Source: an uncultured Oscillospiraceae bacterium
GTDB taxonomy: Bacteria; Bacillota; Clostridia; Oscillospirales; Oscillospiraceae
Length of the DNA: 5,258 nucleotides
Assembly (NCBI GenBank): GCA_934659445.1
Contig: CAKUHV010000106.1
Location: forward strand, 1-5,258
Direction of reading: 5' to 3'
Shown one piece after another: positions 1 through 5,258 of this stretch (position 1 is its first letter; every line of letters begins with the position of its first letter). A program made the position numbers and the translations under genes. The notes below the pieces were generated by a model. The model saw only the letters and a list, made by a program, of their open reading frames with translations. It did no database searches and was not told where the DNA came from.

Positions 1-427
1 CTACGGCACCCCCACCCCCCTGAACCAGGTGGCCGCCGTGGCCTCCCCCGACCCCAGGACGCTGACCATCCAGCCTTGGGACGCCAGCCTGCTGAAGGCC
101 ATTGAAAAGGCCATCCAGACCTCCGATCTGGGCATCAACCCCCAGAACGACGGCCGGATCATCCGCCTGACCTTCCCCCAGCTGACGGAGGAGCGCCGAA
201 AGGATCTGATCAAGCAGGTGCGCAAGTACGGCGAGGACGGCAAGGTCGCCCTACGAAATATCCGCCGGGACGCCATGGAGGACTTCAAGAAGAAAAAGAA
301 AGCCTCCGAGCTCACCGAGGACGACGTGAAGAGCCTTGAGAAGGAGCTGCAGGAGCAGACGGACAAGCGCTGCAAGGACATTGACGGGCTGACCGCCAAG
401 AAGGAGCAGGAGCTGCTGGTGGTCTGA
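1..427 (+). CDS. frr: Ribosome recycling factor (3' part; 5' end outside window)
   Basis: The reading frame enters from the left edge (first full codon at 2) and stops at TGA 425-427, giving 141 residues. RRF works with EF-G to split the post-termination ribosome so that its subunits can be reused; it is cytoplasmic. The visible part opens with the family hallmark YGTPTPLNQVA and continues with SDLGINPQNDG, LTEERRKDL and RNIRRDAMEDFKK. From memory of the E. coli protein (185 residues), the two align without gaps from its Tyr45, so about 44 N-terminal residues are missing. On that numbering Arg129 and Arg132, in the ribosome-contacting helix, are both kept (codons at 254 and 263). The lysine/glutamate-rich C-terminal helix ends in ELLVV. 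Nothing looks broken; the truncation is only the window edge. In Firmicutes pyrH normally lies upstream, so it is expected just outside. Confidence 0.97.
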   Translation, partial: YGTPTPLNQVAAVASPDPRTLTIQPWDASLLKAIEKAIQTSDLGINPQNDGRIIRLTFPQLTEERRKDLIKQVRKYGEDGKVALRNIRRDAMEDFKKKKKASELTEDDVKSLEKELQEQTDKRCKDIDGLTAKKEQELLVV

Positions 428-428
428 T

Positions 429-438
429 CCTCCGGAGG
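429..438. repeat. Perfect 10-bp palindrome just after the frr stop
   Basis: CCTCCGGAGG is fully self-complementary and starts two bases after the frr stop codon. Its right half is a consensus Shine-Dalgarno core and its left half is the matching anti-Shine-Dalgarno sequence. No ATG, GTG or TTG lies at a normal distance downstream; only a CTG at 444 does. As RNA it could form only a weak three-pair hairpin. Its function is unknown and it may be chance in GC-rich DNA. Confidence 0.4.
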
Positions 439-447
439 GAAAGCTGA

Positions 448-479
448 GCCGCCGGCGGGAGATGCGCCCGTCCGGCGGC
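448..479 (+). other. GC-rich stem-loop in the frr-uppS gap (proximal hairpin)
   Basis: The arm GCCGCCGG (448-455) is the exact reverse complement of CCGGCGGC (472-479). Inside it, CGGG (456-459) pairs with CCCG (467-470), with a single bulged T at 471. This gives a 12-pair, almost all G-C stem with a seven-base loop (460-466). No T-run follows, so it is not a canonical intrinsic terminator. It could protect or guide processing of the frr 3' end, or slow RNA polymerase. The pairing is seen directly; the role is inference. Confidence 0.6.
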
Positions 480-480
480 C

Positions 481-532
481 TGACAGGTGCAGAGCGCAGA
501 ATCCGGTTCTGCGTTCTGCACTGTTTCTGTCA
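481..532 (+). other. Long stem-loop directly upstream of the uppS ribosome binding site
   Basis: The arm 487-501 (GTGCAGAGCGCAGAA) pairs with 507-521 (TTCTGCGTTCTGCAC) over 15 consecutive pairs, with one G-U at 494/514, around a five-base loop TCCGG. An outer arm TGACAG (481-486) pairs perfectly with CTGTCA (527-532), leaving only a five-base bulge, TGTTT (522-526). The total is 21 pairs, far more than expected by chance in about 50 bases. The structure starts one base after the preceding hairpin and ends two bases before the purine-rich uppS ribosome binding site. The T-rich stretch after the inner stem (TGTTTCTGT) resembles a weak terminator tail. It could therefore be a leaky terminator or attenuator, an RNA-processing site, or a dispersed palindromic repeat; the sequence alone does not decide. 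Confidence 0.65.
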
Positions 533-534
533 CC

Positions 535-545
535 AAGGAAAGGAA
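535..545 (+). promoter_or_regulatory. Ribosome binding site of uppS, supports the ATG at 556
   Basis: AAGGAAAGGAA is a purine-rich Shine-Dalgarno-like stretch ending ten bases before ATG 556. It is weaker than the GGAGG sites of the downstream genes. It favours the ATG at 556 over the in-frame GTG at 487, which lies at the foot of a hairpin stem. Confidence 0.6.
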
Positions 546-555
546 CGAAGCGGAT

Positions 556-1302
556 ATGCCCTTTTTCAAATCATCGGCCAGGGAGCAGCCCCAGGTGGAC
601 TTTTCCCGCCTGCCCCGGCATGTGGCCATCATCATGGACGGGAACGGCCGCTGGGCCAAAAAGCGGGGCCTGCCCCGCACGGCGGGACACGCCGCCGGGG
701 CGGAGACCTTCCGCACCATCGCCACCTATGCCAAAGAGATCGGCCTGGACTATCTGACGGTGTATGCCTTTTCCACGGAAAACTGGAAGCGCCCGGCGGA
801 TGAGGTGGATGCCATCATGGGTCTGCTGAAGAAGTATCTGCTGGAGGCCATCCGGAAGATGGAGCGCGACCGGGTGAAGATGGAGTTTTTCGGCGACCTG
901 TCCCCGTTGAAGCCGGAGCTGCGCCAGCTGTGTCAGCGTACCCGGGAGATCTCATCCCGATACGAGGGCTGTCAGGTGAACATCTGCCTGAATTACGGCG
1001 GCCGGGACGAGCTGCTGCGGGCGGCCCGGGCCTTTGCCGCCGACTGCATGGCGGGCAAGGCGGACCCGGCACAGCTGAGCGAGGAGGGCCTGTCCCGTTA
1101 TCTGTATTCCGCAGGCATTCCAGATCCCGACCTGATCATCCGCCCCAGTGGGGAGCAGCGCCTGTCCAACTTCCTTTTGTGGCAGGCCGCCTATTCCGAG
1201 CTTTATTTTACCGATGTGCTGTGGCCTGATTTCTCTAAAGAGGAGCTGCTGCGGGCCATCGCCGTCTATCAGAGCCGCGACCGCCGGTTCGGAGGTGTTT
1301 GA
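556..1302 (+). CDS. uppS: Undecaprenyl diphosphate synthase (cis-prenyltransferase)
   Basis: The enzyme adds IPP units in cis configuration to farnesyl diphosphate, making the C55 lipid carrier for peptidoglycan and other wall polymers at the inner face of the membrane. Starting at ATG 556 it has 248 residues, the usual family length. Motifs run in family order: HVAIIMDGNGRWAKKRG with the catalytic Asp28, GHAAGAET with His45, YAFSTENWKRP (72-77 core), LNYGGRDEL, then IRPSGEQRLSNFLLWQ (195-210) with the diphosphate-binding Arg196, Arg202 and Ser204, and a final QSRDRRFGG. One small oddity is Pro197 where Thr is usual (IRTSGE or IRTGGE). An in-frame GTG at 487 would add 23 residues encoded by a hairpin and unlike the family, so it was not chosen. 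The gene follows a 128-base gap after frr, and its last codons contain the cdsA ribosome binding site, which points to translational coupling. Confidence 0.97.
   Translation: MPFFKSSAREQPQVDFSRLPRHVAIIMDGNGRWAKKRGLPRTAGHAAGAETFRTIATYAKEIGLDYLTVYAFSTENWKRPADEVDAIMGLLKKYLLEAIRKMERDRVKMEFFGDLSPLKPELRQLCQRTREISSRYEGCQVNICLNYGGRDELLRAARAFAADCMAGKADPAQLSEEGLSRYLYSAGIPDPDLIIRPSGEQRLSNFLLWQAAYSELYFTDVLWPDFSKEELLRAIAVYQSRDRRFGGV
1291..1296 (+). promoter_or_regulatory. cdsA ribosome binding site embedded in the uppS 3' end
   Basis: GGAGGT lies inside the last codons of uppS and six bases before the cdsA ATG at 1303. The uppS stop TGA (1300-1302) directly abuts that ATG. A ribosome ending uppS is therefore placed to restart on cdsA. 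Confidence 0.85.
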
Positions 1303-2121
1303 ATGTTAAAACGGATCCTTGTGGCTGTGGTGCTGGCCCCGCTGTTCTTCATCGTACTGTTTTATCTGCCGCCGGTGTATCTGGCTGTGCTCATGGCGGC
1401 CATCTGCGCCCTGGCGTCCTTTGAATTCCTGCGGGCCACCAAGGTGGCCCACCACCACCGGATGTATGTATACACCGCTCTTGCGGCGGCGGCGATCCCT
1501 CTGGGCTACTGGCTGGGGCAGGGGAGTCTGGTGACTCTGGCTGCCGCCGCAGCCCTGATGGTGGCCCTGTTCGTGGTGGCCATCCGCCTGTACGACAGCG
1601 AGCACGCAGTGCCCTTTGAGTACGTGCTGGTGTGCCTGTTCGCCGGGGTGGGCATCCCTGTGTTTCTGTCCAGTCTGGTGCGGCTGAAGGGGATGGAGAA
1701 CGGCCGGTATCTGGTGCTGCTGCCGGTGATCTGCGCCTTCCTCACCGACGCGGGGGCCTATTTTGCCGGGGTGTTCCTGGGCAGGCACCGGGGGATCACC
1801 CGGGTCAGCCCCAACAAGTCTCTTGAGGGGTACATCGGCGGTATCCTGTGCGGCGGCCTGTTTTTGGTGCTGTACGGTCTGCTGCTGCGGAACTTTGCCG
1901 GGGTGGATGCGTCTATTCCCGTGATGGCCGTGTACGGTCTGGTGGGCAGCGCGGTGACCGAGGTGGGGGATCTGTCCTTCTCTCTGGTCAAGCGGCAGTT
2001 CGGCATCAAGGACTACGGAAACCTGCTGCCGGGGCATGGGGGCATCATTGATCGCTTTGACTCCATGGTGTTCGCCGCGCCCACGCTGCTGCTGCTGGTG
2101 CAGCTGATCCCGGCGTTTTAA
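1303..2121 (+). CDS. cdsA: Phosphatidate cytidylyltransferase (CDP-diacylglycerol synthase)
   Basis: The integral membrane enzyme converts CTP and phosphatidic acid to CDP-diacylglycerol, the precursor of phosphatidylglycerol, cardiolipin and related phospholipids. The 272 residues match the bacterial family length. Hydrophobic segments cover most of the chain, roughly residues 5-43 (two spans), 57-72, 77-95, 107-126, 136-157, 178-196, 205-218 and 254-271. The diagnostic signature occupies residues 227-253: it opens with SLVKRQFGIKD, continues through LPGHGG and closes with DRFD, and every fixed position of the family pattern is met, including the metal-binding acidic residues. DAGAYFAG (149-156) and SPNKSLEG (169-176) are the other conserved cytoplasmic blocks. 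The start is fixed by GGAGGT six bases upstream and by abutment with the uppS stop. The gene is intact. Confidence 0.97.
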   Translation: MLKRILVAVVLAPLFFIVLFYLPPVYLAVLMAAICALASFEFLRATKVAHHHRMYVYTALAAAAIPLGYWLGQGSLVTLAAAAALMVALFVVAIRLYDSEHAVPFEYVLVCLFAGVGIPVFLSSLVRLKGMENGRYLVLLPVICAFLTDAGAYFAGVFLGRHRGITRVSPNKSLEGYIGGILCGGLFLVLYGLLLRNFAGVDASIPVMAVYGLVGSAVTEVGDLSFSLVKRQFGIKDYGNLLPGHGGIIDRFDSMVFAAPTLLLLVQLIPAF

Positions 2122-2153
2122 GCGGCTGGCGCAGAGCCATGATGAATGAAATT

Positions 2154-2159
2154 AGGTGA
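2154..2159 (+). promoter_or_regulatory. dxr ribosome binding site, supports the ATG at 2164
   Basis: AGGTGA precedes ATG 2164 by four bases. The alternative in-frame ATG at 2146 has no comparable purine-rich site; upstream of it is only GCAGAGCC. The site therefore sits inside the longer reading frame and argues for the shorter protein. Confidence 0.65.
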
Positions 2160-2163
2160 ACAA

Positions 2164-3300
2164 ATGAGCAAACGAATTGCGGTTTTGGGCTCTACCGGCT
2201 CCATCGGCCGGCAGTCCCTGGATGTGATCGCCGCCTGCGGCATGTCCGTGGCGGCCCTGACGGCCAACTCCAGCGCAGAGCGCATGGAGGAGCAGGCCCG
2301 GCAGTTCAAGCCGGAGCTGGTAGCCCTGGTGGATGAGAAGGCCGCCGCCGACCTGCGTGTCCGTCTGGCGGATACAAACGTAAGGGTAGCCGGGGGGATG
2401 AGCGGCCTTTTGGAAGCCGCCGCCATCCCCAGCGCGGATACGGTGATCACCTCGGTGGTGGGTATGGTAGGCCTGCGGCCCACTCTGGCCGCCATCCGGG
2501 AGAGCAAGCGGATCGCCCTGGCCAACAAGGAGACCCTGGTCTGTGCCGGCCAGCTGGTGCTGGAGGAGGCCCGGGATTACGGCGCCCGAATCCTGCCTGT
2601 AGACTCTGAACACTCCGCCCTGTTCCAGTCCCTGGAGGGGAACGATCCAAAGGAGGTCAAGAGACTGATCCTCACCTGCTCCGGCGGCCCCTTCTATGGA
2701 AAAAAATCCAAGGAATTGAAATGCGTGACAAGGGAAGATGCCTTACGGCATCCAAACTGGTCCATGGGGGCAAAGATCACCGTGGACTCGGCCACGCTGA
2801 TGAACAAGGGGCTGGAATTTATCGAGGCCATGCACCTGTACCACATGCCGCCGGAGAAAATTTCTGTGCTGATCCACCGGGAGAGTATCATCCACTCTCT
2901 GGTGGAATACTGTGATAATGCCGTGATCGCCCAGCTGGGCTCGCCGGACATGCGCCTGCCCATCCAGTATGCCCTGACCTGGCCCAAGCGCATCCCCGGC
3001 CCGGCCGCCCCTCTGGATCTGTGGCGCTGCGGCGGTCTAACCTTCGGCACGCCGGATACGGACACCTTCCGCTGTCTGGCGCTTGCCTATGAGGCCGCCC
3101 GTATGGGCGGGACCGCCGGTGCCATCCTCAACGGCGCCAACGAGGCGGCCGTGGCCCAGTTCCTGGCGGGACGGATCGGATTTTTGGATATCGCACGCCG
3201 GGTTGAGCGCGCCTTGGAGCGCGTCCCGGTGGTGCAGGAGCCCGGTCTCGAGGACATTCTCAACGCGGATCAGGAGGCCCGCCGGGCGGCTCTGAACTGA
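2164..3300 (+). CDS. dxr: 1-deoxy-D-xylulose 5-phosphate reductoisomerase
   Basis: The enzyme catalyses the first committed MEP-pathway step: NADPH-dependent rearrangement and reduction of DXP to 2-C-methyl-D-erythritol 4-phosphate in the cytoplasm. It is the known target of fosmidomycin. From ATG 2164 the protein has 378 residues, within the family range. The N-terminal Rossmann loop is GSTGSIG (9-15), starting MSKRIAVLG as family members do. ANKETLV (120-126) belongs to the NADPH site. PVDSEHSA (145-152) supplies metal ligands Asp147 and Glu149. TCSGGPF precedes the flexible active-site loop HPNWSMG (His196), then MNKGLE (213-218) with Asn214, Lys215 and metal ligand Glu218. HRESIIHSLVEY and GSPDMRLPIQYAL complete the family core. 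An in-frame ATG at 2146 would add six residues but lacks a good ribosome binding site. The gene lies 42 bases after cdsA and 22 before rseP. Codons near 2700-2760 are more AT-rich than elsewhere, though the conserved loop is intact. Confidence 0.97.
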   Translation: MSKRIAVLGSTGSIGRQSLDVIAACGMSVAALTANSSAERMEEQARQFKPELVALVDEKAAADLRVRLADTNVRVAGGMSGLLEAAAIPSADTVITSVVGMVGLRPTLAAIRESKRIALANKETLVCAGQLVLEEARDYGARILPVDSEHSALFQSLEGNDPKEVKRLILTCSGGPFYGKKSKELKCVTREDALRHPNWSMGAKITVDSATLMNKGLEFIEAMHLYHMPPEKISVLIHRESIIHSLVEYCDNAVIAQLGSPDMRLPIQYALTWPKRIPGPAAPLDLWRCGGLTFGTPDTDTFRCLALAYEAARMGGTAGAILNGANEAAVAQFLAGRIGFLDIARRVERALERVPVVQEPGLEDILNADQEARRAALN

Positions 3301-3322
3301 TATCCCGTTCCTTGGAGGTTTT

Positions 3323-4372
3323 ATGCTGTATATCATCGTCGGTATCCTGATCTTCGGCGCTCTGATCGCTGTCCATGAGTTTGGCCACTTTATCACCGCC
3401 AAGCTGTTTGGCGTGCGGGTGAATGAGTTTGCCATCGGCATGGGGCCCGCTATTTTCCACCGGCAGAGGGGAGAGACAGAGTATTCCCTCCGCCTGTTCC
3501 CGGTGGGCGGCTATTGCGCCATGGAGGGGGAGGATGACGACTCCGACGATCCCCGGGCCTTCGGCAGCGCGAAGCTGTGGAAAAAGCTGATCATCCTGTG
3601 CGCCGGGGCCTTTATGAATTTTCTGGCCGGACTGGTGATGCTGCTGTTCCTCTATCGCCCCATGGGCGACGCCTATGCCGGTCCGATAGAGGGCTACGGA
3701 ACGGAGAACTGCGGCCTTCAGGTGGGGGATGTGTTCCTGTCTGTGAACGGACAGCCGGTGAAAAAGCTGGGCCAGACCAGAGAGTACCTCAGTCAGGCGG
3801 GGGATACGGTGGATGTGGTCGTGCGCCGGGACGGGCAGGAGATAGAGCTGGCGGTGTATCTGCCCCTCCAGACCCGGACGGACGAAGCGGGGAACACCAC
3901 CAGTATGCGGGGCATTCTGGTGGGCAGAGCCCCGGTGCCCGGCACTGCGGAGGGCCGCCTGAGCTATGCCTGGGACGAGGCGCTGTATTTCGCAAGGGTC
4001 GTCTGGCTCAGCCTGCGGGAGCTGGTGTCGGGGCAGGTGGGCCTGCGGGATCTGTCCGGTCCGGTGGGCATTGTGGACACCATGACTCAGGTGGGCAGCC
4101 AGTCCTCCACCGTGGCGGCGGGGCTGACCAATGTGGTGTATCTGGGCGCCCTGATCGCCGTGAATCTGGCGGTGATGAACCTGCTGCCCCTGCCCGCGCT
4201 GGACGGAGGACGGGTATTTTTCCTGCTGCTGAACGGCGTTGCCTATGCGCTGTTCAAAAAGAAGATCGACCCCAAGTATGAGGGGTATGTGCATATGATC
4301 GGCCTGTTTCTGCTGCTTGCCCTGATGGCTGCGGTCACCCTGAGCGACGTGGGCAAGCTGTTCGGAAAATAG
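3323..4372 (+). CDS. rseP: RseP/RasP-type site-2 membrane metalloprotease (M50)
   Basis: An intramembrane zinc protease of the S2P family. Relatives cut anti-sigma factors (RseA in E. coli, RsiW in B. subtilis) and other membrane proteins and signal-peptide remnants. The 349 residues include the zinc motif HEFGH (18-22) in the first membrane segment (about 2-22). The third zinc ligand, Asp294, lies in NLLPLPALDGG (286-296) in a later segment. Other likely membrane spans are about 88-111, 270-292 and 325-341. FPVGGYCAMEGE with a run of acidic residues (69-76) matches the family's conserved loop after the first span. One PDZ domain (about 118-182) contains CGLQVGDVFLSVNG, so this is the single-PDZ Firmicutes form, not the two-PDZ E. 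coli form. LSGPVGIV (244-251) is conserved. GGAGG at 3314-3318, four bases before ATG 3323, fixes the start. The substrate is not encoded in the window; a sigma-factor role is inferred from the family. Confidence 0.95.
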   Translation: MLYIIVGILIFGALIAVHEFGHFITAKLFGVRVNEFAIGMGPAIFHRQRGETEYSLRLFPVGGYCAMEGEDDDSDDPRAFGSAKLWKKLIILCAGAFMNFLAGLVMLLFLYRPMGDAYAGPIEGYGTENCGLQVGDVFLSVNGQPVKKLGQTREYLSQAGDTVDVVVRRDGQEIELAVYLPLQTRTDEAGNTTSMRGILVGRAPVPGTAEGRLSYAWDEALYFARVVWLSLRELVSGQVGLRDLSGPVGIVDTMTQVGSQSSTVAAGLTNVVYLGALIAVNLAVMNLLPLPALDGGRVFFLLLNGVAYALFKKKIDPKYEGYVHMIGLFLLLALMAAVTLSDVGKLFGK

Positions 4373-4386
4373 GCGGGGAGGTTACT

Positions 4387-5258
4387 ATGAACCGTACAAA
4401 GCAGATCCATGTGGGCGGCGTTCCGATCGGGGGCGGCGCCCCTGTCTCCATTCAGTCCATGACCAATACCCGGACGGACGACGTTCCGGCGACGGCGGAG
4501 CAGATCCGCAAGCTGGCCGCCGCCGGGTGCGACATCGTCCGGGTAGCGGTGCCGGATATGGCCGCAGCAAAGGCGGTGGGGAAGCTCCGCGAGCTCAGCC
4601 CCATCCCCGTGGTGGTGGATATCCACTTTGACTACAAGCTGGCGCTGGAGGCCATTGCCGCCGGGGCCGACAAGGTGCGCATTAACCCGGGCAACATCGG
4701 GGGCGAGGACCGGGTGAAGGCGGTGGCGGACGCCTGCCGTCAGCGGGGCATCCCCATCCGCATCGGGGTGAACGGCGGCTCTCTGGAAAAGCCGCTGCTG
4801 GCCAAATACGGCTGTGTGTGCCCCGAGGCCATGGTGGAGTCTGCCTTCGGACACATCCGACTGCTGAACAAGTTCGATTTTGATGACATCTGTGTGTCCC
4901 TGAAGTCCTCCAGCGTGTCCACCACCATGAAAGCCTATGAGCTGATGTCACTGAAAAGCAATTATCCTTTACATGTCGGGGTGACGGAGACGGGCACGCC
5001 CCGCATGGGTGTGCTGAAGTCTGCCATCGGCATCGGCGGCCTGCTGGCCCTTGGCATCGGGGACACGGTGCGGGTGTCTCTGGCTGCCGACCCCGTGGAG
5101 GAGGTCTATGCCGCCCGGGACATCCTGAAGGCCACCGGAGTCCGGAAGGATGGGCCGGAGCTGATCGCCTGTCCCACCTGCGGGCGCACCCGCATCGACC
5201 TGATCGGTCTGGCCGGACAGGTGGAGGAGCGGCTGAAGACCGTGGATAAGCCTATCAC
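4387..5258 (+). CDS. ispG: 4-hydroxy-3-methylbut-2-enyl diphosphate synthase (5' part; runs off right edge)
   Basis: The iron-sulfur enzyme (GcpE) makes HMBPP from methylerythritol cyclodiphosphate, the penultimate MEP-pathway step. The frame is open from ATG 4387 to the window end, giving 290 full codons of an expected 350 or so. GGGGAGG (4375-4381) sits five bases before the ATG, and the rseP stop is 14 bases upstream. Recognisable blocks in order are SIQSMTNTRTDD near the start, AGCDIVRVAVPD, VVDIHFDYKLALEA, DKVRINPGNIGG, IRIGVNGGSLEKPLL, HVGVTETGTPRMG and SAIGIGGLLALGIGDTVRVS. These trace the TIM-barrel substrate domain. ACPTCGRTRID supplies the first two cluster ligands, Cys262 and Cys265. 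The third cysteine and the glutamate ligand should lie just beyond the window. No fault is seen in the visible part. With dxr two genes upstream, this places two MEP enzymes in one transcript. Confidence 0.96.
   Translation, partial: MNRTKQIHVGGVPIGGGAPVSIQSMTNTRTDDVPATAEQIRKLAAAGCDIVRVAVPDMAAAKAVGKLRELSPIPVVVDIHFDYKLALEAIAAGADKVRINPGNIGGEDRVKAVADACRQRGIPIRIGVNGGSLEKPLLAKYGCVCPEAMVESAFGHIRLLNKFDFDDICVSLKSSSVSTTMKAYELMSLKSNYPLHVGVTETGTPRMGVLKSAIGIGGLLALGIGDTVRVSLAADPVEEVYAARDILKATGVRKDGPELIACPTCGRTRIDLIGLAGQVEERLKTVDKPI

Noticed and set aside
29..427. frr read as a complete short gene starting at GTG 29
   Set aside because: Codons 2-28 upstream of it already encode the conserved RRF motif YGTPTPLNQ, so the real start lies left of the window.
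507..530. Canonical rho-independent terminator after frr
   Set aside because: The inner stem is strong, but the tail TGTTTCTGT is interrupted and its CTGT part can pair into the outer stem, so it was reported as an unassigned stem-loop instead.
487..555. N-terminal extension of uppS from an in-frame GTG at 487
   Set aside because: The 23 extra residues are encoded by the hairpin, do not resemble UppS N-termini, and the GTG lacks a proper ribosome binding site. ATG 556 gives the standard length and a typical start.
462..803. Open frame of 113 codons starting at ATG 462, overlapping uppS in another frame
   Set aside because: GGGAG touches the ATG with no spacing, the product is Arg/Gly/His-rich with no family features, and most of it is a shadow of uppS.
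1306..2037. 243-codon open frame on the - strand opposite cdsA
   Set aside because: It is a His/Gln-rich antisense shadow with no domain; the + strand carries the full CdsA signature.
2124..2138. Small inverted repeat GGCT/AGCC between cdsA and dxr
   Set aside because: Only four pairs and no T-run follow; this is expected by chance and too weak for a terminator.
2146..2163. Upstream ATG for dxr at 2146
   Set aside because: It has no clear ribosome binding site, while AGGTGA is well placed for ATG 2164, which also gives the typical MSKRIAVLGSTGSIG start. It remains a minor possibility.
3260..4294. 344-codon open frame on the - strand opposite rseP
   Set aside because: The product is rich in His and Gln with no recognisable domain, as expected for the antisense shadow of a G/C-third-position gene. 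The + strand frame is a clear RseP.

Overview
This window is part of a bacterial housekeeping operon, with all genes on the + strand: frr (3' part) - uppS - cdsA - dxr - rseP - ispG (5' part). This gene order is the familiar Firmicutes arrangement. The sequence is GC-rich (about 60% or more by eye) with strong G/C preference at third codon positions and strong GGAGG-type ribosome binding sites. Together these suggest a high-GC member of the Clostridia, for example the Oscillospiraceae/Ruminococcaceae group. The lineage is an inference from gene order and composition, not from a search.

Layout: bases 1-427 encode the last 141 residues of ribosome recycling factor. Bases 428-555 are the only sizeable non-coding gap. 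It holds a short palindrome and two abutting stem-loops, then the uppS ribosome binding site. From 556 to the right edge the genes are packed tightly: uppS (556-1302), cdsA (1303-2121, its ATG touching the uppS stop), dxr (2164-3300), rseP (3323-4372) and ispG (4387 to beyond 5258). No gap after 555 exceeds about 45 bases, and no terminator, tRNA, rRNA, mobile element or CRISPR array was seen.

How the genes fit together: Dxr and IspG are two steps of the MEP pathway that makes IPP and DMAPP. UppS condenses IPP onto farnesyl diphosphate to make undecaprenyl diphosphate, the lipid carrier for peptidoglycan and other wall polymers. CdsA makes CDP-diacylglycerol, the branch point to phospholipids. 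RseP (RasP in Bacillus) is the membrane-embedded site-2 protease that cuts anti-sigma factors and other membrane proteins. Frr recycles ribosomes after termination. The cluster therefore joins translation recycling to envelope lipid synthesis and envelope stress signalling.

All complete genes look intact, with their catalytic motifs present. I found no undescribed system. The most unusual feature is the tandem hairpin region between frr and uppS.
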